Assembly (NCBI GenBank): GCA_002261195.1
Contig: MVBO01000134.1
Span: forward strand, 1 to 39,578
Source: Bifiguratus adelaidae
Taxonomy: Eukaryota; Mucoromycota; Endogonomycetes; Endogonales
Direction of reading: 5' to 3'
Length of the DNA: 39,578 nt
Below are positions 23,973 to 34,123 of the stretch, piece by piece (within the stretch, counting starts at the first letter, position 1; each line of letters starts with the position of its first letter). The notes beneath the pieces were generated by a model. It was not told the DNA's origin, did no database searches, and was given only the letters and a program-made list of their open reading frames with translations. The translations under genes were made by a program, and so were the position numbers.

Positions 23973-25475
23973 ATGGCGGGTCTAAAGCTTGTAAAGCGGC
24001 TGCTGACCGTAGGGCTGCTAGCTCAGTCTACCTGGGGACAACTTTTGCCATTGCAACAAGAGTACTTTGGATCCGAGCCAGTCTCGGAACTCCAACTGGA
24101 TACTCAAAGCTTTACGACTCTTAGTAACGACAAGTTCAATGGATACAGCGTCAGAATCAAGGAGTCACGCATGTGTGATGATGTCAAGCAATATTCTGGG
24201 TACCTCGATACCGAGACTGATGACCATTTCTTCTTCTACTTCTTTGAATCCCGCAACGATCCAAAGAACGATCCTACCATGCTATGGATGAACGGCGGAC
24301 CTGGTTGTTCGTCAATGATGGGTCTTTGGATGGAGCTTGGTCCTTGTGCAGTCCAAGAGGGCGGTGAACGAGTGGAACGCAATCCCTTTTCGTGGAATGA
24401 AGCAGCCAACATTATCTTCCTTGATCAACCGGTCAACGTCGGTTATTCTTATGGCAAGACGAATGTTGGCACTACGGTAAAATCGGCAGAAATGGTCTAT
24501 GTATTCCTGCAACTCTTTTTTGAGCATTTTCCGAAGTATCAGAAGCAAGGTTTCCATGTGGCTGGAGAATCCTACGGAGGTTTCTATGTTCCTGCCACGG
24601 CTGGCGAGATCGTGGCTCAAAACAAGCGTCTGGATGTCACCGGGCATATACCCATCAACCTAGAATCCATCATGGTCGGCAATGGTCACGTGGATCCATA
24701 CCATCAGGCCTCCGCTTATGCTGACTATTCTTGCGATTTCGTCCAGCCACCCCTATACAACGAGAGCAGCTGTGCAGCGATTCGCGCGGCTGTGCCTCGC
24801 TGCCAACAATTGATCAAGGCCTGCTACGATAACCCAGGAGCATTGACATGCGTTCCTTCTTCCATCTACTGTTATACACACACAACTGGACCGTACGACG
24901 AGACGGGTCTCAACCCCTACGATATTCGTCGTAAATGTGAGGGCAATGACCTATGCTATGATCTCATTGGCGACATTCAATCTTACGCTAATCGACCTGA
25001 CGTCCGACAGGCCTTGGGAGTGGATGAAAAAGTGCAAAAGTATGAGAGTTGCTCAGATAGTGTTGGCTTCCGCTTTGGTCTCTCTGGCGACCACAGCCGC
25101 AATCACGTCAAGAACTTTCCGGTCCTCCTTGCAGAAGGTATTCGTGTTCTGATCGTAAGTGACAACGTGCGAGATTAAGGTTGCCATGCTCATGTGCGGT
25201 AATAGTATGCCGGAGACAAGGATTGGATCTGCAACTGGGTAGGAAATAAGGCATGGGCTCTCGCTCTTGAATGGCCAGGAAACCAATCATTTAACGATGC
25301 CGAGGACTTGCCCTGGCTCAGTTGGACTACGGCTCAAGAAGCTGGTACCGTTCGCTCCGTGGGTAACTTTACCCTATTGCGCGTTTATGATGCTGGTCAT
25401 ATGGTTCCCTTTGATCAACCTGAAAACAGCCTTGACATGGTCAGCCGTTGGCTTGCTGGTCTCCCCTTTGCCTAA
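23973..25475 (+). CDS. CPY1: Serine carboxypeptidase Y-like protease (S10 family)
   Basis: Two exons (23973-25154, 25206-25475), 483 aa. An N-terminal signal peptide (about residues 1-22, hydrophobic core LLTVGLLAQSTWG) leads to a short propeptide and the catalytic domain. The S10 triad is complete: S200 in GESYGG, D398 in YAGDKDWICN and H459 in DAGHMVPFDQP; the oxyanion-hole and substrate loop is WMNGGPGCSSMMG. NESS, NQS and NFT sequons and many cysteines fit a vacuolar or secreted glycoprotein. The propeptide is much shorter than in S. cerevisiae Prc1 (532 aa precursor), as in many filamentous fungi. It would act as a vacuolar C-terminal exopeptidase; secretion is an alternative. It starts 100 bp after the PABA synthase stop. 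Confidence 0.93.
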
Positions 25476-25659
25476 CTACCCAATTGTGTTGGCCTAGCGC
25501 TATTGTAGATGATATGCAGAGTAAAATGCGGATTCAGCGCAGGATCAGTGGCTCCAAAACAGGCAATCGACATTGGTCTGTGCGCGTGCTAGACAGCCAC
25601 TGTTTGTCCAAGGTAATTGGTAGGCTTCACGCCTTGTGCTTTTTGTTCGTAAACACGCC

Positions 25660-26770
25660 ATGTTGTATGTCATTGGACTAGGACTTTCTGATGAAACAGA
25701 CATATCGGTGAAGGGCCTTGAGGCCGTCAAGTCATGCACTCGGGTTTACCTCGAAGCCTACACCAGCATTCTCATGGTGGACAAAGGAAAGCTAGTATGT
25801 GCGCTAGCCATCGTGTCGTCGTGCGCAGCATCATAACGAGGTTTTCTTCCTGTAGGAAGCGTTCTACGGCAAGCAAGTGATTGTGGCTGACCGAGAAATG
25901 GTCGAATCGGAATCAGACAAGATCCTGGAAGGCGCGCAAGAGGTCAATGTCGCCTTTCTGGTCGTAGGCGATCCCTACGGGTAAGAGTCTCCTACCATCG
26001 TTGTTTGAAAGCTTATGCATTTATGTAGCGCAACGACGCATACCGACCTGGTAATTCGGGCTCGAGAACTCGAAATCCCCGTTAGCGTGATCCACAACGC
26101 ATCGATCATGAACGCCATCGGCGCTTGTGGTCTTCAACTCTATAATTTCGGCCAGACCATCTCCATCGTCTTCTTCACAGAGACATGGCGCCCAGATAGT
26201 TTTTATGAGCGGATCAAGGAGAATCGGAACCTAGGATTGCATACCCTGTGTTTGTTAGGTAAGTCAACCTCCATGAGGCATAACGGCCTTCTGACGCCAT
26301 TCTAGACATCAAGGTCAAGGAACAAAGCATAGAGAATATGGCAAGGTAAGCTTAAAAGGCAAAAAGAGAGAATTGGCATCCACTCATCCTCGCTCAGAGG
26401 ACGCAAGATTTACGAACCACCACGATACATGACGATCCAAACGGCTGTAGAACAACTCTTGGAGATTGAAGAGAATCGGCAAGAGAATGGTTAGCGCTGT
26501 GCCAATGCTCCATATATACTGACACCGAGTATAGCCTATACACCCGATACGCTGGCGATTGGATGCGCTCGAATTGGAACAGCCACCCAACAAATCGTCT
26601 CGGGTACCTTGGAGGAATTACGACACGTGGATTTTGGTGGACCACTGCATTCCTTGGTGCTTGTCGGATCCCGCATGCATTTCTTGGAAGCCGAGTTCGT
26701 CAAGGCGTATGCGGTAGACAAGGCTTCTTTTGAAAAGATTGCCGAACGCGATTATCATGTAAAACAATAG
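25660..26770 (+). CDS. DPH5: Diphthine methyl ester synthase (diphthamide synthesis)
   Basis: Six exons (25660-25794, 25856-25980, 26029-26258, 26306-26345, 26398-26489, 26535-26770), 285 aa, close to the 300 aa of the yeast protein. It starts [20 protein letters not shown] and carries [25 protein letters not shown], the SAM-binding [20 protein letters not shown] with [11 protein letters not shown], and [19 protein letters not shown]. These match Dph5, which uses S-adenosylmethionine to methylate the modified histidine of translation elongation factor eEF2 on the way to diphthamide, the target of diphtheria toxin. The C-terminal [19 protein letters not shown] and LHFLEAE-like MHFLEAEF motifs are also conserved. 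It is convergent with PCK1 copy A, with 88 bp between stops. Confidence 0.96.
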
Positions 26771-26858
26771 TTTATTCAGTGTCTATTCGGAAATGATGTA
26801 GACGTGATATAGGTACAAGCGCAAGATGCAGCAAAACGAAAAATGTGAGTCTAATCTC

Positions 26859-28578
26859 TTATATCTTGGGTGCGGCAGCCAAGGTATCAGGCGAAGCCTC
26901 ATCGGCAAATGTCTTGAAGTTCTCATTGAACATGGCCGCAACATTCTCCAAACTCTGTCGGAATTCTTGTTCGCTGCCCGTCCAGGCCTTTCGGGGATGC
27001 AAGAGCTCCGAGGGAACATTCGTGACAGCCTTGGGAATTTGGAGACCAAAGACCTCAAAGGTTTCGTACTCGGCGTTGGCGAGTTCACCGCTGTGAATGG
27101 CATCGAGGATAGCCCGCGTGTACTTGAGTGGGCATCGCTTAGCACCGTTCTTGGGAGATCCACCAACCCAACCAGTGTTGATCAACCAAGCGTCAGCCTT
27201 GTGAGTGGCCATCTTCTCGGCAAGCATGGTAGCATACTTTTGAGGGTGGAGGACAAGGAAGGGAGCGCCAAAGCAGGCAGAGAAGGTGGCAATGGGTTCG
27301 GTAATGCCGTCTTCGGTTCCGGGAATCTTGGTGGTGTAGCCAGAGATGAAGTGGTACATGGCTTGGCTAGTGGTAAGCTTGGAGACGGGAGGAAGGACAC
27401 CAAAGGCATCACATGTGAGGAGAATGATGTTCTTGGGATGACCGCCCATGCAAGGAATCTTGGCATTGGAAATGTAATCTGCAAAAGGGTCCGGATGAGC
27501 GGATACATTCATTGCATTCACCCATGTCAGACTTACCAATAGGATAAGCGCATCGAGTGTTCTCGGTCAACGAGTCATCAGAGTAGTCAACGATACGAGA
27601 TTCTTCATCCAAGACCACATTCTCCAAAACGGATCCGAAGCGGATAGCGTTGAAAATCTCGGGTTCCTTCTCAGCCGACAAGTCGATACACTTGGCATAA
27701 CAGCCACCTTCAATATTGAAGACCCCCGTGTCACTCCAGCAATGCTCATCGTCACCAATGAGTTTACGCTTGGGATCCGCAGAAAGGGTGGTCTTGCCGG
27801 TACCAGAGAGGCCAAAAAAGAGGGAAACGTCCTCATCAGGGCCTTCATTGGCCGACGAGTGCAACGACAAGACGCCAGCCTTGGGCATCAAGTAGTGCAT
27901 GATCGTAAAGACACCCTTCTTCATCTCACCAGCGTACTCAGTGCCGAGAATGACCATTTCACCACGCTTAAAGTTGACGGAGACCGAAGTTGTGGAGGTC
28001 ATGCCGGTCGTGTATCGGTTAGATGGGAAGCAGCCAGCGTTGTAAATGGTAATATCAGGTTGACCAAAGTTCTCCAGCTCCTCTTCGGTAGGACGGATTA
28101 ACATGTTGCGCATGAAGAGGATATGATAAGCTCTTGAAGCGACCACTCGCACCTTGATACGGTATTTCGGATCCCAGCCGGCGAACCCGTCAAAGACATA
28201 GAGACGCTCACGAGTATTCAGGTAATCGATAGCACGTTCCCGGTTGATCATAAAGACCTTTTCCGTCATCTTGATGTTGACCGGACCCCACCAGATATCG
28301 TTCGTGGATGTCTCCTCATCCACGATACGCTTATCCTTGGGTGACCGACCCGTCTTCTTGCCAGAGTATGCGCATAGAGCACCAGCCGATGAGACCACGG
28401 TACCTTCTTCGTGCGTGAGAGCTTCTTCATAGAGGACAGGCACCGACAAATTCCGCTTGATATCCACCCGAGTCCAGTCGATACCAGCAATGTTGTGAAG
28501 GTCTTCTTCAAACTTTGTAGGAGTAGCTGGACGACCAGCAGAGCTCATAGGGCGACCGTGAGAGATGAAATTAACCAT
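26859..28578 (-). CDS. PCK1: Phosphoenolpyruvate carboxykinase (ATP), copy A
   Basis: Two exons (28578-27537, 27478-26859), 553 aa, near the 549 aa of yeast Pck1. It decarboxylates and phosphorylates oxaloacetate to phosphoenolpyruvate in the cytosol, the committed step of gluconeogenesis. Diagnostic ATP-type motifs are present: [25 protein letters not shown], the kinase P-loop [29 protein letters not shown], and TRCAYPI joined across the intron to [10 protein letters not shown]. The single phase-1 intron (27536-27479) sits at the same position as in copy B at 30479-30427. Differences from copy B are spread over the gene except for one nearly identical block (27689-28005). The promoter has a TATA box and CGG-type elements just upstream. 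Gluconeogenic carbon-source control is expected from the family. Confidence 0.96.
27689..28005. repeat. PCK1 conversion tract, copy A side
   Basis: 317 bp matching 30631-30947 with only two differences (27787 and 27790). The next 88 bp on the left differ at 13 sites and the next 115 bp on the right at about 26. The block covers the kinase core of the enzyme, including the P-loop. The sharp edges point to gene conversion rather than selection on protein sequence, since synonymous sites are also identical. Confidence 0.85.
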
Positions 28579-28626
28579 GTTGAAAAGATGAATAACAGGA
28601 GAGAAGGAGGGCCGTCGACCCCCCTC

Positions 28627-28632
28627 TTTATA
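28627..28632 (-). promoter_or_regulatory. TATA box of PCK1 copy A
   Basis: TATAAA on the minus strand, within GTATAAAGAGGGG, about 50 bp upstream of the ATG at 28578. Confidence 0.5.
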
Positions 28633-28657
28633 CGTAACAATGGGGGTTGCAACCCTT

Positions 28658-28693
28658 CCGGCGAACTACGGAAATTTGGCTTTCCGAATTCGG
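28658..28693. promoter_or_regulatory. Paired CCG/CGG everted motifs upstream of PCK1 copy A
   Basis: Two everted repeats: CCG-N8-CGG at 28658-28671 and CCG-N4-CGG at 28684-28693, 80-115 bp upstream of the start codon. Zinc-cluster (Zn2Cys6) activators, such as Cat8-type regulators of gluconeogenic genes, bind paired CGG triplets. I see no equivalent pair upstream of copy B. Confidence 0.35.
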
Positions 28694-28740
28694 GCATTTC
28701 ATCAACACGTCACGTTTAGAGGGCAAAACGGAGCATTTAT

Positions 28741-29526
28741 TCAAGGCCACAGGAGGATTAATGGCTTAATCTCATCCGTCCAGCCATTGCAGAGCTCATC
28801 CTCATCGGCACGCTCACAGAGTTCCATGACAGAGTTCTCTTTCCACTGGTCTAGAATGGTTTGTATATTGGTCTGGAGTTGGGAAGGGACGGTCTGTCCG
28901 ATGGATTGAAGGGTGGTGGAGATGACGTCGTTGAGTGCTGTGACGTAGTTCATGGGCTTGGTGGTAGACACCGTGTAAGAGGAGAGAGCGTCTTGCATGT
29001 TCTTGATAAGCCGGACTTTGATCTGTGAGAATGTGAAAATTAGCCAAATTAACGCACACATGATCAATCACACACGTACCATCGGCAAGAAATGGCACAC
29101 ACTGGGGGGATTGCCGCAAATGTAATCCATGGCATCGCATTCAGCCAATGTCCAATTGACGCCATCGGGAGGCATGGCCCATTGAACTCGTTTGGGATGA
29201 TTGCAGTCGCCTTTGAAGCGAGGTTCCTGGTTGAAGATGGCATTGACAAACAGGGGCTGTAGACGGCCATTGAAGTTTTGGTTCATGGTCTTGACTTGAT
29301 CTGTTACTGCGCTCGTCACCTCTTGTTGTATGTTGGATGGAACAGAAGAGACGGATGTCCATAGACCTTGTGAGATATCCTTGGCGAGCTCGTTAAAGTG
29401 AATGTCGGTGACTTTGCCATAGTAACCTGCAAATGCTTCAGCAACGCCGTTTCGGCAGTCTGTTTCGCAAGCCTTGGCAACAGCTAGAGTAGATATGGCG
29501 GCCAATAGGATGGACAGAGACTTCAT
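28741..29526 (-). CDS. Secreted cysteine-rich protein of unknown function
   Basis: Two exons (29526-29080, 29022-28741), 242 aa. The start MKSLSILLAAISTLAVAKA is a textbook signal peptide, with cleavage expected just before or near the first CETDC. The mature part has eight cysteines (CETDC, GDC, AEC, YIC, VCH, LCERADEDELC), enough for four disulfides, one NWT sequon, and mostly helical, polar sequence with no catalytic motif I can name. The intron 29079-29023 has donor GTACGT and acceptor CACAG. I do not recognise the family. The gene lies between the two PCK1 copies on the same strand, so it was either part of the original duplicated segment in single copy or inserted between them. Confidence 0.8.
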
Positions 29527-29810
29527 GTTGACGGAGAAAGAGATGTGTTGATGACGGCGGTGGAAGAGTGATGAGTGACCAAGTGTCAAATAGACGTATG
29601 TACACTGTTCCAATGTCGTGACCTGTCGGGTATAGGTATATGCTAGTGATCAGAGTGTTTATGCTTTCCAATCAAAACACTCGACGAGTTGTAACTGCAA
29701 CTGGCTCAATTTCTCACTTCCACCCAAATTAGATTTACAAGCAAAACAGAGCCAAAGGAAACCACTTTTTACATCTACATACATGACACGTTGTCCGTTA
29801 TCGATTGATT

Positions 29811-31538
29811 TCAGATCTGAGGAGCTGCCGAGAGAGTCTCTTCTGTCGCTTCCCTTTTGTAGGTTTTGAAATTCTCCAAAAACATGGATGCGACGTTCTT
29901 GAGACTGTGAGTAAACTCTTCATCGGTGCCTTTCCAGGCTTTTCGAGGATGAAGTAGATCGTCAGGTACGTTGCTCACGTGGGTTGGGATTTGCAAATTG
30001 AAGACTTCAAAATTCTCAAAGTCGCCTTTGGCGAGTTCGCCGCTGTGGATGGCGTCCAGGATGGCGCGTGTATACTTTAATGGGCACCGCTTTGAATCCT
30101 TGGCTGAACCTCCGATCCATCCTGTGTTGATGAGCCATGCGTTGGTCTTGTGATGAGCCATACGATCTGCCAGCATGGAGGCGTATTTTTGAGGATGCAA
30201 AATCAAGAATGGTGCCCCAAAGCAAGCAGAAAAGGTAGCGACCGGTTCGGTGATGCCATCTTCAGTACCCGGCACCTTGGTAGTGTATCCGGAAATAAAG
30301 TGATACATTGCTTGCGCTGATGTGAGCTTTGATACGGGGGGAAGCACACCAAAGGCATCGCATGTTAACAGGATCAAATTCTTGGGATGTCCCCCCATAC
30401 AAGGAATTTTGGCATTGGGGATGTAATCTTGAGATCTGTGAGTATTGGACATAAGTGCACGCACTTAAGATATCCTACCTATGGGATAGGCGCATCGAGT
30501 GTTTTCGGTGAGTGAGTCATCAGAGTAATCGACAAGTCTCGAGTCCTCATCCAAGACCACATTCTCCAAAACGCTGCCGAATCGGATCGCATTGAAGATC
30601 TCGGGTTCCTTCTCCGCCGACAGGTCAATGCACTTGGCATAACAGCCACCTTCAATATTGAAGACCCCCGTGTCACTCCAGCAATGCTCATCGTCACCAA
30701 TGAGTTTACGCTTGGGATCCGCAGAAAGAGTAGTCTTGCCGGTACCAGAGAGGCCAAAAAAGAGGGAAACGTCCTCATCAGGGCCTTCATTGGCCGACGA
30801 GTGCAACGACAAGACGCCAGCCTTGGGCATCAAGTAGTGCATGATCGTAAAGACACCCTTCTTCATCTCACCAGCGTACTCAGTGCCGAGAATGACCATT
30901 TCACCACGCTTAAAGTTGACGGAGACCGAAGTTGTGGAGGTCATGCCAGTCGTGTATCGATTGGCCGGAAACGCTCCAGCATTGAAAATGGTCACATCGG
31001 GTTTGCCAAATTTCTCCAGCTCTTCGTCAGTAGGCCGAATAAGCATGTTGCGCATGAATAGGATATGGTAAGCTCGAGACGCCACGACCCGAACCTTGAT
31101 GCGATACTTGGGGTCCCATCCAGCAAAGCCATCAAATACATACAATTGTTGGCATGTGTTGAGATAATCGATGGCTCGTTCTCGATTGATCATAAAGACC
31201 CTTTCATCCATACGTGTATTCACCGGACCCCACCAAACGTCCGACGTGGATTGCTCTTCGTCGACGATTCGCTTGTCTTTGGGAGACCGACCCGTCTTCT
31301 TGCCAGAATACGCACAAAGGGCTCCTGCAGAGGACAAGACGGTTCCCATCTCATGCGTGAGCGCTTCTTCATACAAGACGGGAACCGAAGAGTTGCGACG
31401 GATATCGACGCGAGTATAGTCAATGCCAGCAATATTATGCATGTCTTCTTCAAACTTGGACGCTGTGTTTGGACGACTATGAGAGGACCCCGGACGTCCT
31501 GAGGACGACATGGGGCGAAAACCATAAAAGTGCATCAT
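29811..31538 (-). CDS. PCK1: Phosphoenolpyruvate carboxykinase (ATP), copy B
   Basis: Two exons (31538-30479, 30427-29811), 558 aa. It has the same catalytic motifs as copy A ([28 protein letters not shown]) and the same intron position, but the N-terminus is longer and different ([17 protein letters not shown], against [17 protein letters not shown] in copy A). The intron acceptor is AAG rather than CAG. C-terminal differences are mostly conservative (for example [12 protein letters not shown] against [12 protein letters not shown]). All key residues are retained, so it should be active. Its upstream region lacks the CGG pairs of copy A and instead has a CreA/Mig1-type GCGGGG, suggesting different regulation (inference). 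A TATA-like CATAAA is at 31586-31581, about 43 bp from the start. Confidence 0.95.
30631..30947. repeat. PCK1 conversion tract, copy B side
   Basis: Partner of 27689-28005, direct orientation, offset 2942 bp, 315 of 317 positions identical. See copy A for flank divergence counts. Confidence 0.85.
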
Positions 31539-31616
31539 GTTGGAAAGCAAGCAAAGCTCTGGAACGAAGGAGAAGCAGACTTTATGATGCAATATGAACA
31601 GAAGGCGTGGGAATTA

Positions 31617-31622
31617 CCCCGC
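31617..31622 (-). promoter_or_regulatory. CreA/Mig1-like GCGGGG element upstream of PCK1 copy B
   Basis: GCGGGG on the minus strand fits the SYGGRG consensus of the fungal glucose repressor CreA/Mig1. It is about 80 bp upstream of the copy B ATG, in a GC-rich stretch that also contains GTGGGT. Short motif, so chance occurrence is possible. Confidence 0.3.
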
Positions 31623-31736
31623 ACCCACATGCACCCCAAATTAGGCAACTGAATGGGCTGACCGGTTAAAGATTGACAATCTTGTCCCTACGATTCACAA
31701 GGCGGGTGAACATCAGCCGTGACAGATTGAGGTAAC

Positions 31737-33879
31737 CTACTTGTATTCCTCCCAATTCTCAGGAGTGAGGATGACCAAATCACGCTTGGTCAATTTCTTC
31801 TTTGTCAGTGGACATATGTTCTTTTTGCCCTCCCAATTTGTCAGGCATCGGACCCAAGACTCGTAGCCCATGACATGGCCGTATATTGATATGGCGGGCT
31901 TGACAACCTCATCCAGAGTAATCGGATCAATGAATCCGGGAAGCGGATTGAACGCTTGTTCCTCCTCTTCATCTTCGTCATCCTGACCGGCGTCTACTCC
32001 GCTATTCTCTCCCCCTTCGCTCGACAATCCGTCACCAGCTAAAGCACGCGTTCGTGTGCGTTTCGTCGTCCATGTCTTCATGGTGAAACTAGGGGAATCG
32101 TCGTCATCGAACTCGGGAATGTCATCCGTATCCTCATCACTGCCCCAACGTGTGCTCCTACGCTTTCTCTTTGATCGGCGAGAGGCGACTGACGTTGATG
32201 CGCCAGAGCGTGATCGAGACGGACGGTCTGAGCCTGAGCCATTGGCATGTTTGCTGTGTGTTCTAAATGTCTTTTCAACGCCGCCTGACGAAGTCTTTTT
32301 GTCGAATAGATAATGAGCCTTTCCTTTATCATCTAAGACGTAGTTGGGATCATGGATCTGCTTTGTTTCCACAAGCAGGCGATAAAAATTCGAGCACTAT
32401 GAGGTATGAATGTCAGCAAGGTTTGCAAGCTCACGATTTGGTTCGCTGCGAAAGTACCTGATAGCCAACTCGTCCAGGTATGGCCATTGAGAATAAGCCC
32501 CATTGCCCGTTGGCACCCACTTCTTGCAGTCGCTTGTGAAACAGCTTCTTTTCCTCCTATAGGTAGATTAAAAGCAATGTAAGCGGTTATTCAGGAAAAG
32601 AAGCAAGAATCAATACATACCGCCGTCCATTGTCCTTTCTTTTGCTCCTCTCCTGGTGCATTGAAACGGTAATAGTAGCTGTTTGGATTTTGATCGATCA
32701 TTTGATATGCTCTTACACGAGCTTGCGACCATCCTTCGAACGCCTTCGGATCAATTCCATGTTCTTTGACTTGCTTCAAGGCATCATCCAAAGCCAATCG
32801 TCCATGCATGCGATATTGCCTGTATGGGGAGTTAGCATCCGACAGGCTAGCAACCTCTGTGCATACTTTTTAGCTTCCTCATTGGTTGTCTTCTTCAACG
32901 TCTCTGATCTCTTCTTGAGCAATTGCTGATAAGCAATCTTTTGCTCATCGCTCATGACTGGCGCTAAAAAGTAAGGTCAATGATATGGACAAGATCATGC
33001 ATGGTGATATTTACCCTTTTCTTTTGCCTCTGTAGAATGCTTTGCAGCAATGATGCGACGAATACCGACCAAATAGCTTGGCTGTGTCAATCGCACAATG
33101 ACTTCGTCCTACAATATCTTAGCGCGATAGGCTAGCAAGTAACGCCTGATACGAACCTCGTCATTGTCATTGTCCAACAGCATCTCCTCAATCTCCTCAG
33201 CGGAGACGTAGTCATACATGGCGAGAATCTTGCGAGATTTTCGAGCTATTTCACGCTTTTCATATTCTTGGAACTTAGAACAAGATGACATCAGGCTACA
33301 ATATAAAAGAATGGGGTGTCCTTGGTGGACATACCTGACGTTGTTGTAAAGCCACTCGTTTCTGAATGATGTCTAGTTCGGACTCTGTGACCTCCTCGCT
33401 GAATACATTTTCCTTTCGAATTACTTCAATTTCCTCACTGTCCCGAACGAAAAGCAAGTCAGAGGTCACCCTTGCGCTAACCTAATGTCTTTGCAGGTCA
33501 CGAGACACTTACGTTTCCAAAGGTAATGGTTTCTCGTCATCGCTCTCATAAGCAGGCTCTGGCCTTATCTGAACCTGACTTCGAAGAAACGCCTGAATAA
33601 AGAGACTTTAGCATAGGCAAAATCAACCAAAGTGGAGGCATGCTCTCATTTTGACAATGTACATACCAAGGCTTCGCTGACATTCGAAGACACTGGCGTT
33701 AGAGGAAAGCGCTTTTGCATGTCAGGCTTCACAGGTCTTCGAGGTCCCGCAAACGGAGCTAATCCAACCGCTTGTGAGCATGATATTTTAGCCAATAATA
33801 GCAACATGGTCTTACATTCTTTAAAGAATCTCGACGTAATCTTCTCTTCGTTTCCCTCTCGCTTGACCTTGGGTGCCAT
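31737..33879 (-). CDS. SANT/Myb-like protein with a C-terminal U-box-like domain
   Basis: Ten exons (33879-33816, 33770-33667, 33592-33513, 33437-33335, 33273-33157, 33108-33015, 32963-32867, 32819-32621, 32556-32458, 32396-31737), 538 aa. About residues 135-175 (VSAEEIEEMLLDNDNDE then DEVIVRL) resemble a CUE/UBA ubiquitin-binding fold. A conserved block AFEGWSQARVRAYQMIDQNP, SYYYRFNAPGE and GQWTAEEKKLFHKRL leads into WGLFSMAIPGRVGYQCSNFY, the W...EE...F...W..FS..IPxR...QC..Y pattern of SANT/Myb domains. After an acidic, arginine-rich, NLS-like linker comes the C-terminus: GFIDPITLDEVVKPAIS, YGHVMGYESW, NICPLTKKKLTKRDLVILT. This resembles a U-box (DPIT...V.PAIS..G...SW...CPlT...L...DL). I do not recognise a named orthologue. 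A nuclear E3-ligase-like role is inference. Confidence 0.78.
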
Positions 33880-34123
33880 CGCGAACAAACGCGTCAAATT
33901 GGGAACGCGCCCAAATCGAGGATCTGCGGTCACGTGCAAGTGGGAAGCTGGTCACTCCGCTCACCTGCTTACCACTGTGGAACTAGGCTGTCTCTTAGTG
34001 CTCTCTGACTGACGTTACTGTACTCTTGGATTAGCTATCGGCCATGTGCTATTGAAGGAAGAAAGATTGTGGACGACGAACCACTACCCCATCAGGTGAC
34101 AGCAGCCATCAGTTAGGCGCGAG
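33880..34123. promoter_or_regulatory. Shared divergent promoter region, SANT/U-box gene and CDC4
   Basis: 244 bp separate the ATGs of the minus-strand SANT/U-box gene (33879) and plus-strand CDC4 (34124). No convincing TATA box is seen. Both genes have ubiquitin-system features, so co-expression would make sense, but that is inference. Confidence 0.4.

Noticed and set aside
33632-34012. A 126-codon plus-strand frame antisense to the start of the SANT/U-box gene.
   Set aside because: It runs antisense to exons and introns that resolve cleanly on the minus strand and has no independent support.
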